Source: Achromobacter sp. B7
Lineage (GTDB): Bacteria > Pseudomonadota > Gammaproteobacteria > Burkholderiales > Burkholderiaceae_B
Assembly (NCBI RefSeq): GCF_003600685.1
Contig: NZ_CP032084.1
Coordinates: 4,216,001 to 4,280,000 of the forward strand
Length of the DNA stretch: 64,000 bases
Direction of reading: 5' to 3'
Shown here: piece by piece, positions 32,204 through 40,418 of the stretch
Position numbering within the stretch: the stretch's first letter is position 1
How the letters are laid out: each line of letters begins with the position of its first letter
Notes under the pieces: model-generated
Databases searched by the model: none
The model's input: the letters and a program-made list of their open reading frames with translations, nothing else
What the model was told of the DNA's origin: nothing
Made by a program: the position numbers and the translations under genes

Positions 32204-33604
32204 ATGACCATTCTTTCCGGCCTGACCGAACAGATCTATTCCGACCGCGACATCATGGGCCTGTTCTCCGGCCCCGGCACCATCCGGCGGATGCTGGCGG
32301 TGCAAGCCGCGCTGGCCCGCGCCCAGTCGCGCTGCGGCGTCATCCCGGACAGCGCGGCGCGCAGCATCCACAAGGTCTGCCATGCCGAAGACATCAACAG
32401 CATTCTGGACCTGGATGCCATCGCTTCCGCCTCCATGCTGGCCGGCAACATCGCCATCCCCTTCGTCAAGCAACTGACCGCCGCCGTGCGCCAGGCAGAC
32501 GCCGAGGCGGCACGCTTCGTGCATTGGGGCGCGACAAGCCAAGACGTGCTGGACACCGCGCTGGTCTTGCAACTGCAACAGGTTGCCGCGCAGCTGGACC
32601 AGGACCTGGACGCGGCGCAACGCGCATGCGCCCGGCTGACCGCAACGCATCGCGACACGATCATGGTCGGCCGCACGTGGTTGCAACACGCACTGCCCAC
32701 GACCTTTGGCGTCAAGACGGCCGGTTGGTTGGAAGCGCTGACCCGCTCGCGACAACGCTTGCGGCACGACGCCGAACAATGCGCCCTGCTGCAATTCGGC
32801 GGCGCCGCCGGCACGCTGGCCAGCCTGGGCAACGCCGCCCCCGATGTTGCGCGCGTCCTGGCCGAAGAACTGGGCCTTGCCCTGCCCGACATGCCCTGGC
32901 ACACGCATCGCGACCGCCTGGCCGACTTGGCGGCAACACTGGGCGTGCTGACCGGCACGCTGGGCAAAATCGCCCGCGACGTGTCGCTGATGGCGCAGAC
33001 CGAGATCGCCGAGCTAGCCGAACCCGCCGGCCCGGGGCGCGGCGGCTCCAGCACCATGCCGCACAAGCGCAACCCCGTCAGCAGCGCCGCCATCCTCGCC
33101 GCCGCCACCCGCATGCCACCGCTGGTGTCCACCATGCTGTCCGCGATGGTGCAGGAACACGAACGCGCGTTGGGCGGCTGGCAAGCGGAATGGGACGTCC
33201 TGCCGCAGATCTGCGCGTTGGCGGGCGGCGCATTACGGCATCTGGCGAGCCTGCTGGACGGGCTGGAAGTTCACCCGGAAAACATGATCCGAAATCTTGG
33301 TGCGACGAATGGCTTGATTCTGGCCGAAGCGTACGCGCTGGCGCTTGGCGGTCGAATGGGTCGTCTCGAAGCGCATGAATTGGTCGAACGGGCGTCCAAG
33401 GAGGCGGTTCGCAGGAACTGCACGCTAAAGGTTGCGATGCAGGAAGCGCTGGCGGCGCATGAGGGCACGCGGGATCTGCTTGGGAAGGAAGAGCTGGATC
33501 GCTTAAGTGATCCGGCGGCTTATCTGGGGCAAGCGGGGGAGGTTTGTGATCGGGTGTTGGCGGGGTGGAGGGGCGTAGGGGAAGCACGGCGGGGTAGCCG
33601 ATGA
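32204..33604 (+). CDS. pcaB: 3-carboxy-cis,cis-muconate cycloisomerase
   Basis: 466 residues, 22 bp after pcaG. A member of the fumarase/aspartase superfamily: the signature G-G-S-S-T-M-P-H-K-R-N-P is present near 283-294, with the catalytic loop serines; W-G-A-T-S-Q-D-V lies near 108-115 and T-W-L-Q-H-A near 152. It lactonises carboxymuconate, the second step after PcaHG. The next genes of the beta-ketoadipate pathway (pcaC, pcaD, pcaIJ, pcaF) are not nearby and must be elsewhere. The last ~25 residues are more basic and glycine-rich than usual. Confidence 0.92.
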   Translation: MTILSGLTEQIYSDRDIMGLFSGPGTIRRMLAVQAALARAQSRCGVIPDSAARSIHKVCHAEDINSILDLDAIASASMLAGNIAIPFVKQLTAAVRQADAEAARFVHWGATSQDVLDTALVLQLQQVAAQLDQDLDAAQRACARLTATHRDTIMVGRTWLQHALPTTFGVKTAGWLEALTRSRQRLRHDAEQCALLQFGGAAGTLASLGNAAPDVARVLAEELGLALPDMPWHTHRDRLADLAATLGVLTGTLGKIARDVSLMAQTEIAELAEPAGPGRGGSSTMPHKRNPVSSAAILAAATRMPPLVSTMLSAMVQEHERALGGWQAEWDVLPQICALAGGALRHLASLLDGLEVHPENMIRNLGATNGLILAEAYALALGGRMGRLEAHELVERASKEAVRRNCTLKVAMQEALAAHEGTRDLLGKEELDRLSDPAAYLGQAGEVCDRVLAGWRGVGEARRGSR

Positions 33605-33798
33605 AGTCTCGACGTTTTGCAGTCTTGAAGTCTTGAACTCGCAGATAACATCAGGATTCGTCCGGCATCTGCCCATTTCCGAAGCAACGCTGTTGTGTAC
33701 TGCGGTGTAGCGCTTACCCTGGCCACATGGAAAACGCCACGAGGGCGCCGCGACCTCAAGCAAGTCGGCTTGTAGGCGCGATCCGTCAGGAGAACCCG

Positions 33799-34074
33799 GT
33801 GCTCTACCCCATCTACGTACACAAGGAAAAGGGCAGCGCCTACGGAGCGGCCTTCCCGGATTTCCCCGGCTGCCACGCGGCGGCATCCTCGCTGCAACAC
33901 CTTCCAGCCGCCGCGCAAGAGGCAGTCGAAGCGCACCTCTATGGCCAAATCGAGCCTATCGCCCCGCCCAGCGCGCAAGAGGCGTGGGCGCAGAAGAAGG
34001 CATTTCAAGGTGGATTCTGGATGCAGGTGGACATCAACCTATCCAAGATCGGAGCCCCTCTGCCCCAAGGCTGA
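33799..34074 (+). pseudogene. Truncated HicB-type antitoxin remnant
   Basis: 91 codons from GTG 33799 (CAGGAGA upstream). The visible part matches the N-terminal partial-RNase-H domain of HicB antitoxins: Y-P-I-Y-V-H-K-E-K-G-S-A-Y-G, F-P-D-F-P-G-C-H, then A-A-A-Q-E-A-V-E-A-H. After V-D-I-N-L-S-K the sequence departs (I-G-A-P-L-P-Q-G, stop), so the C-terminal ribbon-helix-helix DNA-binding domain is missing. No intact hicA is found just upstream; the ~70 bp before the start may be its decayed end. Likely non-functional as a toxin-antitoxin unit. Confidence 0.6.
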
Positions 34075-34144
34075 ATATCAGCCGGCCTTTCTGATCGTGC
34101 GGTCCTACACGTCTAGAATCACTCCTTTTAGGCGGACGACCCCT

Positions 34145-34528
34145 ATGCGCACCTATCAAGGCTCCTGCCATTGCGGCGCGTGCCGCTTTGAAGTGGACAT
34201 GAACCTGGACCATGTCCGCAGCTGCAATTGCTCGATCTGCAAGCGGCGTGGCGCGCTGATTCATCGCGTACCGACCGCAGCACTGCGCATGTTGACGCCG
34301 CTGGATGATTTGAGCGTTTATCAGTGGGGCTCAAAGACCGCAAAGGACTACTTTTGTCCGCACTGCGGGATCCTTCCGTTTCGAGTGCCCAGCGCCCCCA
34401 CGGCTCAAGAGCTGGCGCAGGGAAAGCAGGCGTTCGTCGGTTGGGCGGTCAACGTGCGGTGTCTTGATGGGGTGGATTGGGCGGGGGTGCCGGTCCTGAA
34501 GGTGGACGGGGCGGGGCTGGCGATTTGA
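34145..34528 (+). CDS. GFA-family (glutathione-dependent formaldehyde-activating type) zinc protein
   Basis: 127 residues from ATG 34145. Zinc-binding cysteine motifs are visible in G-S-C-H-C-G-A-C-R-F (~7-16), S-C-N-C-S-I-C near 30-36 and F-C-P-H-C-G near 74-79, which define the GFA/CENP-V fold. Members include S-(hydroxymethyl)glutathione synthase, but most are uncharacterised; the partner substrate cannot be inferred. It sits in the patch of remnants before tRNA-Arg. Confidence 0.8.
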   Translation: MRTYQGSCHCGACRFEVDMNLDHVRSCNCSICKRRGALIHRVPTAALRMLTPLDDLSVYQWGSKTAKDYFCPHCGILPFRVPSAPTAQELAQGKQAFVGWAVNVRCLDGVDWAGVPVLKVDGAGLAI

Positions 34529-34839
34529 AAATCAACAGAAAGTTGTTAGTAGCGCAGCAGAAAGGCGCTGAGCAATGCGGGAAGCTATGGGATGGTGCCC
34601 AGGTTTGGCTGGCACAAAACGGGGCGTACAAGATCCAGAGCGTGTCCAGCTCGGTGATCCAGACCTATGGCCCCACGCGCAACTCTCCGCAGCTGGCTTA
34701 CACGGTCATCAAGGAACCGGGGCCTTACGGTACTCACACCATCAAGATGGCTGCAACCTGCGACAACATGTTTGGGTGTCAACCCAACGCTTTCATAGCT
34801 ATCGCCAATTTCAAGGACTATCTGTTGGCCCTGCCGTAA
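34525..34839 (+). CDS. Short orphan reading frame, hypothetical or gene remnant
   Basis: Up to 104 residues if read from TTG 34525, which overlaps the GFA stop; the only purines upstream are a poor GGGGC. The protein has a plausible globular composition, with three cysteines (E-Q-C-G-K-L-W-D, A-T-C-D-N-M-F-G-C), and lacks a signal peptide. Codon use is less GC-biased than that of neighbouring genes. It may be the 3' remnant of a transferred gene. No family recognised. A terminator follows at 34868. Confidence 0.35.
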   Translation: MKINRKLLVAQQKGAEQCGKLWDGAQVWLAQNGAYKIQSVSSSVIQTYGPTRNSPQLAYTVIKEPGPYGTHTIKMAATCDNMFGCQPNAFIAIANFKDYLLALP

Positions 34840-34867
34840 CCCGCCAGGAATATACGAATCGCCGACC

Positions 34868-34890
34868 GCCCGCAGACTTGCGGGCTTTTT
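34868..34890 (+). terminator. Intrinsic terminator
   Basis: GCCCGCA (34868-34874) pairs with TGCGGGC (34879-34885) around GACT, followed by TTTTTATT. It closes the short plus-strand frame before tRNA-Arg. Confidence 0.8.
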
Positions 34891-35027
34891 ATTGCAGCGG
34901 CGTCCGGCGCGGAGGTATGCCGCCCTTTCGGCACGCGCCATAAAGCAACGCCGTAGACGAGCGTATTAGTCCATTTAGCTGTTAGCGAATTTCGAAAGGG
35001 GTATGCCCTTGAGTTAGCTGACTATTC

Positions 35028-35104
35028 TGGCGCGGCAGGAGGGGCTCGAACCCCCGACCCCGGGCTTAGAAGGCCCGTGCTCTATCCAGCTGAGCTACTG
35101 CCGC
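35028..35104 (-). tRNA. tRNA-Arg (anticodon TCT)
   Basis: 77 nt including an encoded CCA. The 7-bp acceptor stem is GCGGCAG with CTGCCGC, then discriminator G and CCA. U8-A9 and the D-arm GCTC...GAGC follow; the anticodon stem CGGGC/GCCCG encloses the loop CTTCTAA, giving anticodon TCT. The T-arm has GGTTCGAGC. It reads AGA/AGG codons, which are rare in this genome. tRNA genes of this kind are common integration sites, and the remnant-rich patch lies on its 3' side. Confidence 0.95.
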
Positions 35105-35197
35105 GCAGTCGTTGACACCCGGCAAGAGATCCGGGCGGCGCATTTTACCTTGTTGCGGGAAACTTTGCGGCGGCTCCTTGCTCCTACGCCGGCGCCC

Positions 35198-35782
35198 CTA
35201 CTCTTCCTCGATGTCCGCGTGCGTCGACACCCACAGCACAATCGCGTCTTCCGGGCTCAGGCTGATGACGCGGTGGCCCATGCGGCTGTCTATATAGAAG
35301 CTTTCGCCGGATTTCAGACGGGCCGGCTCGTAGAACTCGGTGAAAAGCTGGACTTCGCCTTCCAGCACGTAGACGAATTCCTCGCCGCCATGGCGGCTCC
35401 AGTCCTGGAATTCGTCGAACGACCGGGCCTTGACGCGGGTGTGAAACGGCATCATGCGTTTGTGCGACAGGGCCGTGCACAGCAGGCGGTGGTCGTAGTA
35501 CGGGGTTTCGTATTGGCGGCCCTCGCCCTGGCGGCTGAGGCTGCGGCGGCCGGTGCCCATGTGGGCGTCGGACGCGGTGAAAAGTTCGGCCACGTCCAGT
35601 TCCAGGCCCGCGGCGATCTTGATCAGGTTGTCATAGGTGGGCGACAGCAGGCTGTTTTCTATCTTGGACAGCGTGGACGCGGCGACGCCGGTGGCCGCCG
35701 CCGCCTGCTTCAGTGTCCAGTCACGCGCCTGGCGCAGGGCTCGCAGCCGTTGTGCCAATGCGCTTTGTTTGTTGCCTTGCAT
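35198..35782 (-). CDS. XRE-family regulator with C-terminal cupin domain
   Basis: 194 residues. An N-terminal helix-turn-helix (residues ~10-67; L-R-A-L-R-Q-A-R, S-T-L-S-K-I-E-N) is joined to a C-terminal cupin (~110-185; G-G-E-E-F-V-Y-V-L-E-G-E, M-G-H-R-V-I-S-L). PuuR-type regulators of this build sense small amines or amino acids. It is the last gene of a minus-strand run behind the FAD oxidase and ABC genes and is the likely regulator of that run and of the divergent aldehyde dehydrogenase. Confidence 0.87.
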   Translation of the reverse strand: MQGNKQSALAQRLRALRQARDWTLKQAAAATGVAASTLSKIENSLLSPTYDNLIKIAAGLELDVAELFTASDAHMGTGRRSLSRQGEGRQYETPYYDHRLLCTALSHKRMMPFHTRVKARSFDEFQDWSRHGGEEFVYVLEGEVQLFTEFYEPARLKSGESFYIDSRMGHRVISLSPEDAIVLWVSTHADIEEE

Positions 35783-35795
35783 CCTGTGTACCTTG

Positions 35796-37088
35796 TCATG
35801 CCCGCGTAGTGCGCTCCCGCCACCAGTCGCGCGCCTGGTAAGACCAATAAGTCAGTTGAACCGCCGCCGTGCCCAGGCCGCCGCCGTTCCAGGCCAGGCC
35901 AAAGGGTGCGAACAGTTTGTAGCGCTGCGTGTCGCCGGTGATCCCTTCGGCCACGACGCGTCCGCCGATCGAGGTGGTGTTCATGCCGTGCCCGCCAAAC
36001 GCCGTGCAGTACCACACGTCCGGCGCCAGTTGGCCGATTTGCGGCATCAGGTGGCGGGCGTAGGCCATGCGCCCCGACCATGCAGTTTCAACGCGCACGC
36101 CTTTTAACTGCGGGTAGACGGACAGCAATTCGCGGCGCAAGGACTCGGCCAGATCGGGCGGGTCGTCGACACGGGTGGTGATTCTACTGCCCCAGCCGAT
36201 GCGCCCGCCATCGAGCACGCGGTAATAATTGCCGGCGCGCCGATCGTCGCCGATGGCGGCGGTGCTGCGGATGGCTTCCTTGACGCGGTCGCCCAGCGGT
36301 TCGGTCAGCATGATGTAGGTGGCAATCGGCAACATGGCGCGCCGCAGCGCCGGCACGACATCGCCCGTGTAGCCGCCGGTGGCCAACACCACGGCGCGCG
36401 CATCGACCTGGCCTTGCGCCGTCTTCAGGTGTTTGACCGCGCCTTCCAGCGCCAAACCGGTGACCGCGGAATCTTCATGGATGCGCACGCCCAGGCGCTG
36501 GCATTCTCGGGCCAGCGCGCGCGCGTAATTGAGCGGATGGAAGTGGAACGAAGACGGGTCTTCAATGCCCTGGTGATAGACGTCGGACACCAGCCGTTCG
36601 CGCACCTGCTCGCGCTTCAGAAAACGCACGTCGCGGCCGAAGTCACGGCGCTGCGCCTCGCACCACTGCTGGAGCGCATCGGTGGCTTCGTAGCGCACCA
36701 CGCGCAGGCGGCCGTCGACCTTGTGCGCGTCGGCGATGGCCAGCGTACGGATGTTGTCGCGGATGATCTCCACGCCTTCCATCGACAGCCGATACAGCTG
36801 CCGGTAATGGTCTTCGTCCACATGGCGCTTGATGGCGTCGGCGCCGGCAGAGAACGCGGGCGACACCGAGCCGCCGTTGCGGCCCGACGCGCCCCAGGCA
36901 ATGCGCCGCCCTTCAAGCAACGTAACGCTGCGCCCACGCCGGGCCAGTTCCAGCGCGGTGGACAAGCCCGCCAGCCCGCCGCCCACCACGCAGACGTCGG
37001 TGCTGGCCACGCCGGCCAGCGGCGCGTAGCGCGTATCGCTGCCGGACAGGGTGCGCTTGTAATAGGTGTCGATGTACTCGGAGGCCAT
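35796..37088 (-). CDS. FAD-dependent amine oxidase (DAO family), probable L-pipecolate or gamma-glutamylputrescine oxidase
   Basis: 430 residues. A DAO-family FAD-binding fold starts near residue 31 with V-C-V-V-G-G-G-L-A-G-L-S-T-A and E-G near 60; G-A-S-G-R-N-G-G-S follows. The C-terminal F-G-G-H-G-M-N-T-T signature closes the flavin site. Members oxidise secondary amines such as pipecolate, gamma-glutamylputrescine or sarcosine to imines. The neighbours (amino-acid ABC transporter, AmaB-like aldehyde dehydrogenase) favour pipecolate in lysine breakdown (AmaA-like role). A PuuB-like role in putrescine breakdown is the alternative. Confidence 0.8.
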   Translation of the reverse strand: MASEYIDTYYKRTLSGSDTRYAPLAGVASTDVCVVGGGLAGLSTALELARRGRSVTLLEGRRIAWGASGRNGGSVSPAFSAGADAIKRHVDEDHYRQLYRLSMEGVEIIRDNIRTLAIADAHKVDGRLRVVRYEATDALQQWCEAQRRDFGRDVRFLKREQVRERLVSDVYHQGIEDPSSFHFHPLNYARALARECQRLGVRIHEDSAVTGLALEGAVKHLKTAQGQVDARAVVLATGGYTGDVVPALRRAMLPIATYIMLTEPLGDRVKEAIRSTAAIGDDRRAGNYYRVLDGGRIGWGSRITTRVDDPPDLAESLRRELLSVYPQLKGVRVETAWSGRMAYARHLMPQIGQLAPDVWYCTAFGGHGMNTTSIGGRVVAEGITGDTQRYKLFAPFGLAWNGGGLGTAAVQLTYWSYQARDWWRERTTRA

Positions 37089-37104
37089 GCCGGTGGGGTC
37101 CGTG

Positions 37105-37794
37105 TCAGTGCAGGCTTGCGCCTTGCAGGCCGCCCGTCAGGCGCTTTTCCAGCCAGTTGGCCAGGCGCAGCAACGGGTAGCAGTAGATGAAGTAGATGGC
37201 GGCGATCAGGCCGTAGATGAATAGCGATTTGGCTGGAAAGGTGATGATGAAGACCTCGCCCTGGCGCGTCAGTTCGGTGATGCCGACCACCGACAGGATG
37301 GCGGTGCTTTTGATCAGCATGACGTAGACGCCGCTCATCGGTTGCACGATCAGGCGCATGGCCTGGGGCAACACCACCAGCCGCAGGATTTGCAGGGGCC
37401 GCAGGCCCAGCGTCATCGCGCCTTCGGTCTGGCCGCGCGGCACGGACTGGATGGCGCCCATGACGATTTCGGCAACATAGCAGGACGTATACACCGACAG
37501 CGACACGAAAGCGGCGGTGCCGGAATCCCAATGCAGTAGCTCGATGCCGGAGCTGGGCAGCACGAAATAGAAGATGTAGAGCTGCACCAGGAACGGCGTG
37601 CCGCGCAGAACGTGGATGTACAGCCCAAGCAGCTGATGGATAACACGTATGTGATAGCTTCGGATCACACCAATCACAAAGCCCAGCAATGACCCGGCGA
37701 TGATGGCCACAAAGGATATCTTCAGCGTCTCCCAGAAGCCCTTGAGCAGGAAGGGCAGCACGACGCCGGCGGTGGACAGATAGGAATCCAGCAT
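37105..37794 (-). CDS. Polar amino acid ABC transporter permease (second)
   Basis: 229 residues from ATG 37794, GAGG 5 bp upstream. About five membrane helices. The EAA loop for ATPase contact is recognisable in E-G-A-M-T-L-G-L-R-P-L-Q-I-L-R. This His/Glu/Gln/Arg/opine family permease forms a heteromeric channel with the permease encoded just upstream (2 bp gap). Confidence 0.9.
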   Translation of the reverse strand: MLDSYLSTAGVVLPFLLKGFWETLKISFVAIIAGSLLGFVIGVIRSYHIRVIHQLLGLYIHVLRGTPFLVQLYIFYFVLPSSGIELLHWDSGTAAFVSLSVYTSCYVAEIVMGAIQSVPRGQTEGAMTLGLRPLQILRLVVLPQAMRLIVQPMSGVYVMLIKSTAILSVVGITELTRQGEVFIITFPAKSLFIYGLIAAIYFIYCYPLLRLANWLEKRLTGGLQGASLH

Positions 37795-37796
37795 GC

Positions 37797-38489
37797 TTAC
37801 CTCGCGTTCCAGGCCGGGCCGGCCAACCACAGGCTGACGCCTCGCGACAACAACAGCATCACGCCGTAGATCAGCAGATAGCCAGCGGCAATCGTCAGGA
37901 AGCTTTCGCTGGGCACGATGCGGTCACTGTTCATCTGCACGCCCGCGGCCACCAGTTCAAACACCGTGATCAGCGACAGCAACGACGTGTCCTTGATAAG
38001 AACGGCGGTCTGCCCCAGCAAGGGCGGCAGCGTATTGGCAAAGGCTTGCGGCAGCACGACGTAGCGCAGCCGCTGTTGATAATTCATGCCGCACGCCTTG
38101 GCGCCTTCGACCTGGCCACGCGGCACGGACTCGATGCCCACGCGGATGATCTCGCTCATGTAGGCGGCGTGGTGCAGCGTCATGGCCAGGATGCCCAGGA
38201 TCATTTCGCTCCAGCGCCCGGCGCCCGGTATCAGCATGGGCACCGCGTAATAGACCAGGTAGATCTGCACCAGCAAGGGAGTGGACCGGATGAACTGCAC
38301 GTAGGCGGCTACCGGCCGCCACACGGCGGCGCGGCGCGACATGTGCAGCAAGGCCAGCGGCACGCCGGCCAACAACGACAGCACCAGGCTGGCGCCCGCC
38401 GCGATCAGCGTGTTGCCCAGGCCCCTGGCGAATTCGCCCGTGTACTGGCTGACGATGCGCCAGTTGTAATAGTCAGTCAACCAGTCCAT
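37797..38489 (-). CDS. Polar amino acid ABC transporter permease (first)
   Basis: 230 residues, start ATG 38489. Five predicted helices; the N-terminal L-G-N-T-L-I-A-A-G and the EAA-type loop E-G-A-K-A-C-G-M-N-Y-Q-Q-R identify the HisM/GlnP group. Partner of the permease downstream. Confidence 0.9.
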   Translation of the reverse strand: MDWLTDYYNWRIVSQYTGEFARGLGNTLIAAGASLVLSLLAGVPLALLHMSRRAAVWRPVAAYVQFIRSTPLLVQIYLVYYAVPMLIPGAGRWSEMILGILAMTLHHAAYMSEIIRVGIESVPRGQVEGAKACGMNYQQRLRYVVLPQAFANTLPPLLGQTAVLIKDTSLLSLITVFELVAAGVQMNSDRIVPSESFLTIAAGYLLIYGVMLLLSRGVSLWLAGPAWNAR

Positions 38490-38540
38490 GGGCGCTTCGG
38501 CCTCCCCTGTTGTGCCGCGCTATCGATCAGTGATCGGTGA

Positions 38541-39332
38541 TCAGTGGTCCTTCTTCCAGTCGGTGGAATACCAGTACTTCACCTGATCGGGCAGCGTGTT
38601 GTCGGCGGTCTTCAGCGTTTGCCAGTTATCCAGCCAGAACTTCAGGCGAAAGGCGTTGGGGCCGACGGCGAAGGCCAACGGTTCGCGCACCATCACGCCG
38701 TCCAGCACGCGCAAGTTGCCGAAGTCCACCAGGAACTGGTTGGCGGTGGACATGGACATGATGCCGGCGTCCAGACGACCGCTGGACAAGGCCTGACCGA
38801 CCGGCGCGCTGCCGCCCGAGAACTCTTTCATGGTGGCCTTGGGCAACATCTTCTTGCCCACTTCGGCGTACGTGCTGGCGCCCAGCACGCCGACGTTCAC
38901 GCCCGCCTTGTCCAGTTCTTCGTACGACTTGTAGGGCGAGTCCTTGGGCACGACGGCAACCGTTTCGGCGTAGAACATCGGCGCCGAAAACAGCACCTGC
39001 GCGGCGCGCTGAGGCGTGGGCGTCATGTCGGCCGCCACCATGTCGGCCTTGCCCGACAGCAGCGCGGGCAGCAAGCCCTTCCATTCGTAGTCTTGCAGCA
39101 CAAGCTTGACGCCCAGGTCGTCGGCCATGCGCTTGGCCACTTCCACGGCCAGGCCGGTGCGGTTGCCCGACTTGTCCATGAAGCTCATCAGGGGCCCGGA
39201 CGTCTGCACCGCCACGCGCAATTCGCCGCGCTTGATGATGTCGCCCAGCTCGTCGGCCTGCGCCGGCAGCGCCACGGTGGCCGCCGCGAACGCGACGCCG
39301 GCCATGCCCAGCCATTGTTTGATTTTCAACAT
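38541..39332 (-). CDS. Amino acid ABC transporter substrate-binding protein (family 3)
   Basis: 263 residues from ATG 39332 (AGGGGA upstream). The signal peptide ends A-L-P-A-Q-A. Family-3 binding-protein features: R-G-E-L-R-V-A-V-Q-T-S-G-P at the mature N-terminus, G-L-A-V-E-V-A-K-R-M-A, and M-V-A-A-D-M-T-P-T-P-Q-R with the conserved arginine for the alpha-carboxylate. It feeds the two permeases; the side chain preference is unknown, with pipecolate or lysine suggested by the enzymes nearby. Confidence 0.88.
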   Translation of the reverse strand: MLKIKQWLGMAGVAFAAATVALPAQADELGDIIKRGELRVAVQTSGPLMSFMDKSGNRTGLAVEVAKRMADDLGVKLVLQDYEWKGLLPALLSGKADMVAADMTPTPQRAAQVLFSAPMFYAETVAVVPKDSPYKSYEELDKAGVNVGVLGASTYAEVGKKMLPKATMKEFSGGSAPVGQALSSGRLDAGIMSMSTANQFLVDFGNLRVLDGVMVREPLAFAVGPNAFRLKFWLDNWQTLKTADNTLPDQVKYWYSTDWKKDH

Positions 39333-39437
39333 TTGAATGTCCCCTAGAGGTGGATGAAACCTTGTCATTCCGGGCAAAGCGTTGTGTTGCCGCATGGCCG
39401 GCAGCGCCCGGATTTGCCGGACCGGCCTGTGCTTGGA

Positions 39438-40187
39438 CTACAGGATCTTTTCCAGGAAGGCGCGCGTGCGCGGCTCCTTGGGATGGCAGAACACCTCGTC
39501 GGGCGTACCCGTTTCCACGATGCGGCCCGCGTCCATGAACAGCGCGCGGTCACCGACGTCGCGCGCGAAACCCATTTCATGGGTCACCACCGCCATCGTC
39601 ATGCCGTCGCGCGCCAGTTGCCGCATCAATTCAAGAATGCCGCCCACCGTTTCGGGGTCCAGCGCCGAGGTGGCCTCGTCGAACAGCATCAGCTTGGGGT
39701 CCATGGCCAAGGCGCGCGCAATCGCCACGCGCTGCTGCTGGCCGCCGGACAACTGGCTGGGATAGCGCTGGCCGTAGTCGGCCATGCCGACGCGGCCCAG
39801 CAGATCAAGCGCATATTTTTCCGCGTCGGCGCGGCTGCGGCCACGCACCACGCGCTGGGGTAGCGCAACGTTGTCCAGCGCAGTACGGTGTTGGAACAGG
39901 TTGAAGTGCTGAAACACCATGCCCACTTCGGTGCGCCAGTGGTTCACGTCGGTAGCCGGGTCGGTCAGCGACACGCCGTCCACGCGGATCGTGCCGCTAT
40001 CGATACTTTCCAGACCATTGAGCGTGCGCAGCAAGGTGCTTTTACCAGAGCCGGACGGCCCGACCACCACCATGACCTCGCCTCGATTCAACTGGCAGTC
40101 CACGTGATCCAGCGCCAGATGCGGGGGCTGCCCGTCGCGTTGGAACGTCTTGGTGACTGCCTGGACATCAAGTAAAGCGTCTGCCAC
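39438..40187 (-). CDS. Amino acid ABC transporter ATP-binding protein
   Basis: 249 residues from GTG 40187, which has GAGGAGC 4 bp upstream; a longer frame to 40235 lacks a site. Walker [10 protein letters not shown], signature L-S-G-G-Q-Q-Q-R, Walker B L-M-L-F-D-E-A-T and the H-loop V-T-H-E-M are intact. First gene of the minus-strand transporter run; the ~230-bp gap to amaB contains the shared promoters. Confidence 0.92.
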   Translation of the reverse strand: MADALLDVQAVTKTFQRDGQPPHLALDHVDCQLNRGEVMVVVGPSGSGKSTLLRTLNGLESIDSGTIRVDGVSLTDPATDVNHWRTEVGMVFQHFNLFQHRTALDNVALPQRVVRGRSRADAEKYALDLLGRVGMADYGQRYPSQLSGGQQQRVAIARALAMDPKLMLFDEATSALDPETVGGILELMRQLARDGMTMAVVTHEMGFARDVGDRALFMDAGRIVETGTPDEVFCHPKEPRTRAFLEKIL

Positions 40188-40418
40188 TGATGCTCCTCGA
40201 AGAGGGGTTTTTCTATTGCCCGCGCCCACCGCCAACGGGCAAACGACGCTAAAGCCGGTTTAGAAAAAAAGTTTCGCAATTCACGCTGGAGTTTCGTATA
40301 GTAAATTTTTTTCCCGAATCGCCACTTAGGCATAACCCGCATAACCCCCGCATTTCCCGCATAACCCGCATAACCACTTAGCGAAGCATTGATTTCGCTG
40401 GCACTCCAAGGAACCGGC
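40188..40418. promoter_or_regulatory. Divergent promoter region between ABC ATPase and amaB
   Basis: An AT-rich core (40255-40315) separates the two genes. It contains two AGTTTCG copies (40269-40275 and 40291-40297) and TATAGT at 40299-40304, a good candidate -10 element for the plus strand, with no clear -35 match at the right distance. The AGTTTCG pair could be the binding site of the XRE-cupin regulator. The amaB side then carries a tandem array (40330-40375). Confidence 0.45.
40330..40375 (+). repeat. 9-bp tandem array GCATAACCC in the amaB leader
   Basis: Five imperfect copies of GCATAACCC (one with two extra C, one GCATTTCCC), flanked on each side by the direct repeat CCACTTAG (40322-40329 and 40374-40381). 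It lies in the predicted 5' untranslated region, 44 bp before the amaB start. Confidence 0.85.

Noticed and set aside
34925..35027. Candidate attachment-site repeat next to tRNA-Arg
   Set aside because: No second copy of the tRNA 3' end was found within the adjacent 1.4 kb by eye.
35028..35104. tRNA start shifted two bases upstream (acceptor GCGCGGC)
   Set aside because: That register breaks the U8-A9 position and loses the encoded CCA; the chosen register gives a 7-bp stem, discriminator G and CCA.
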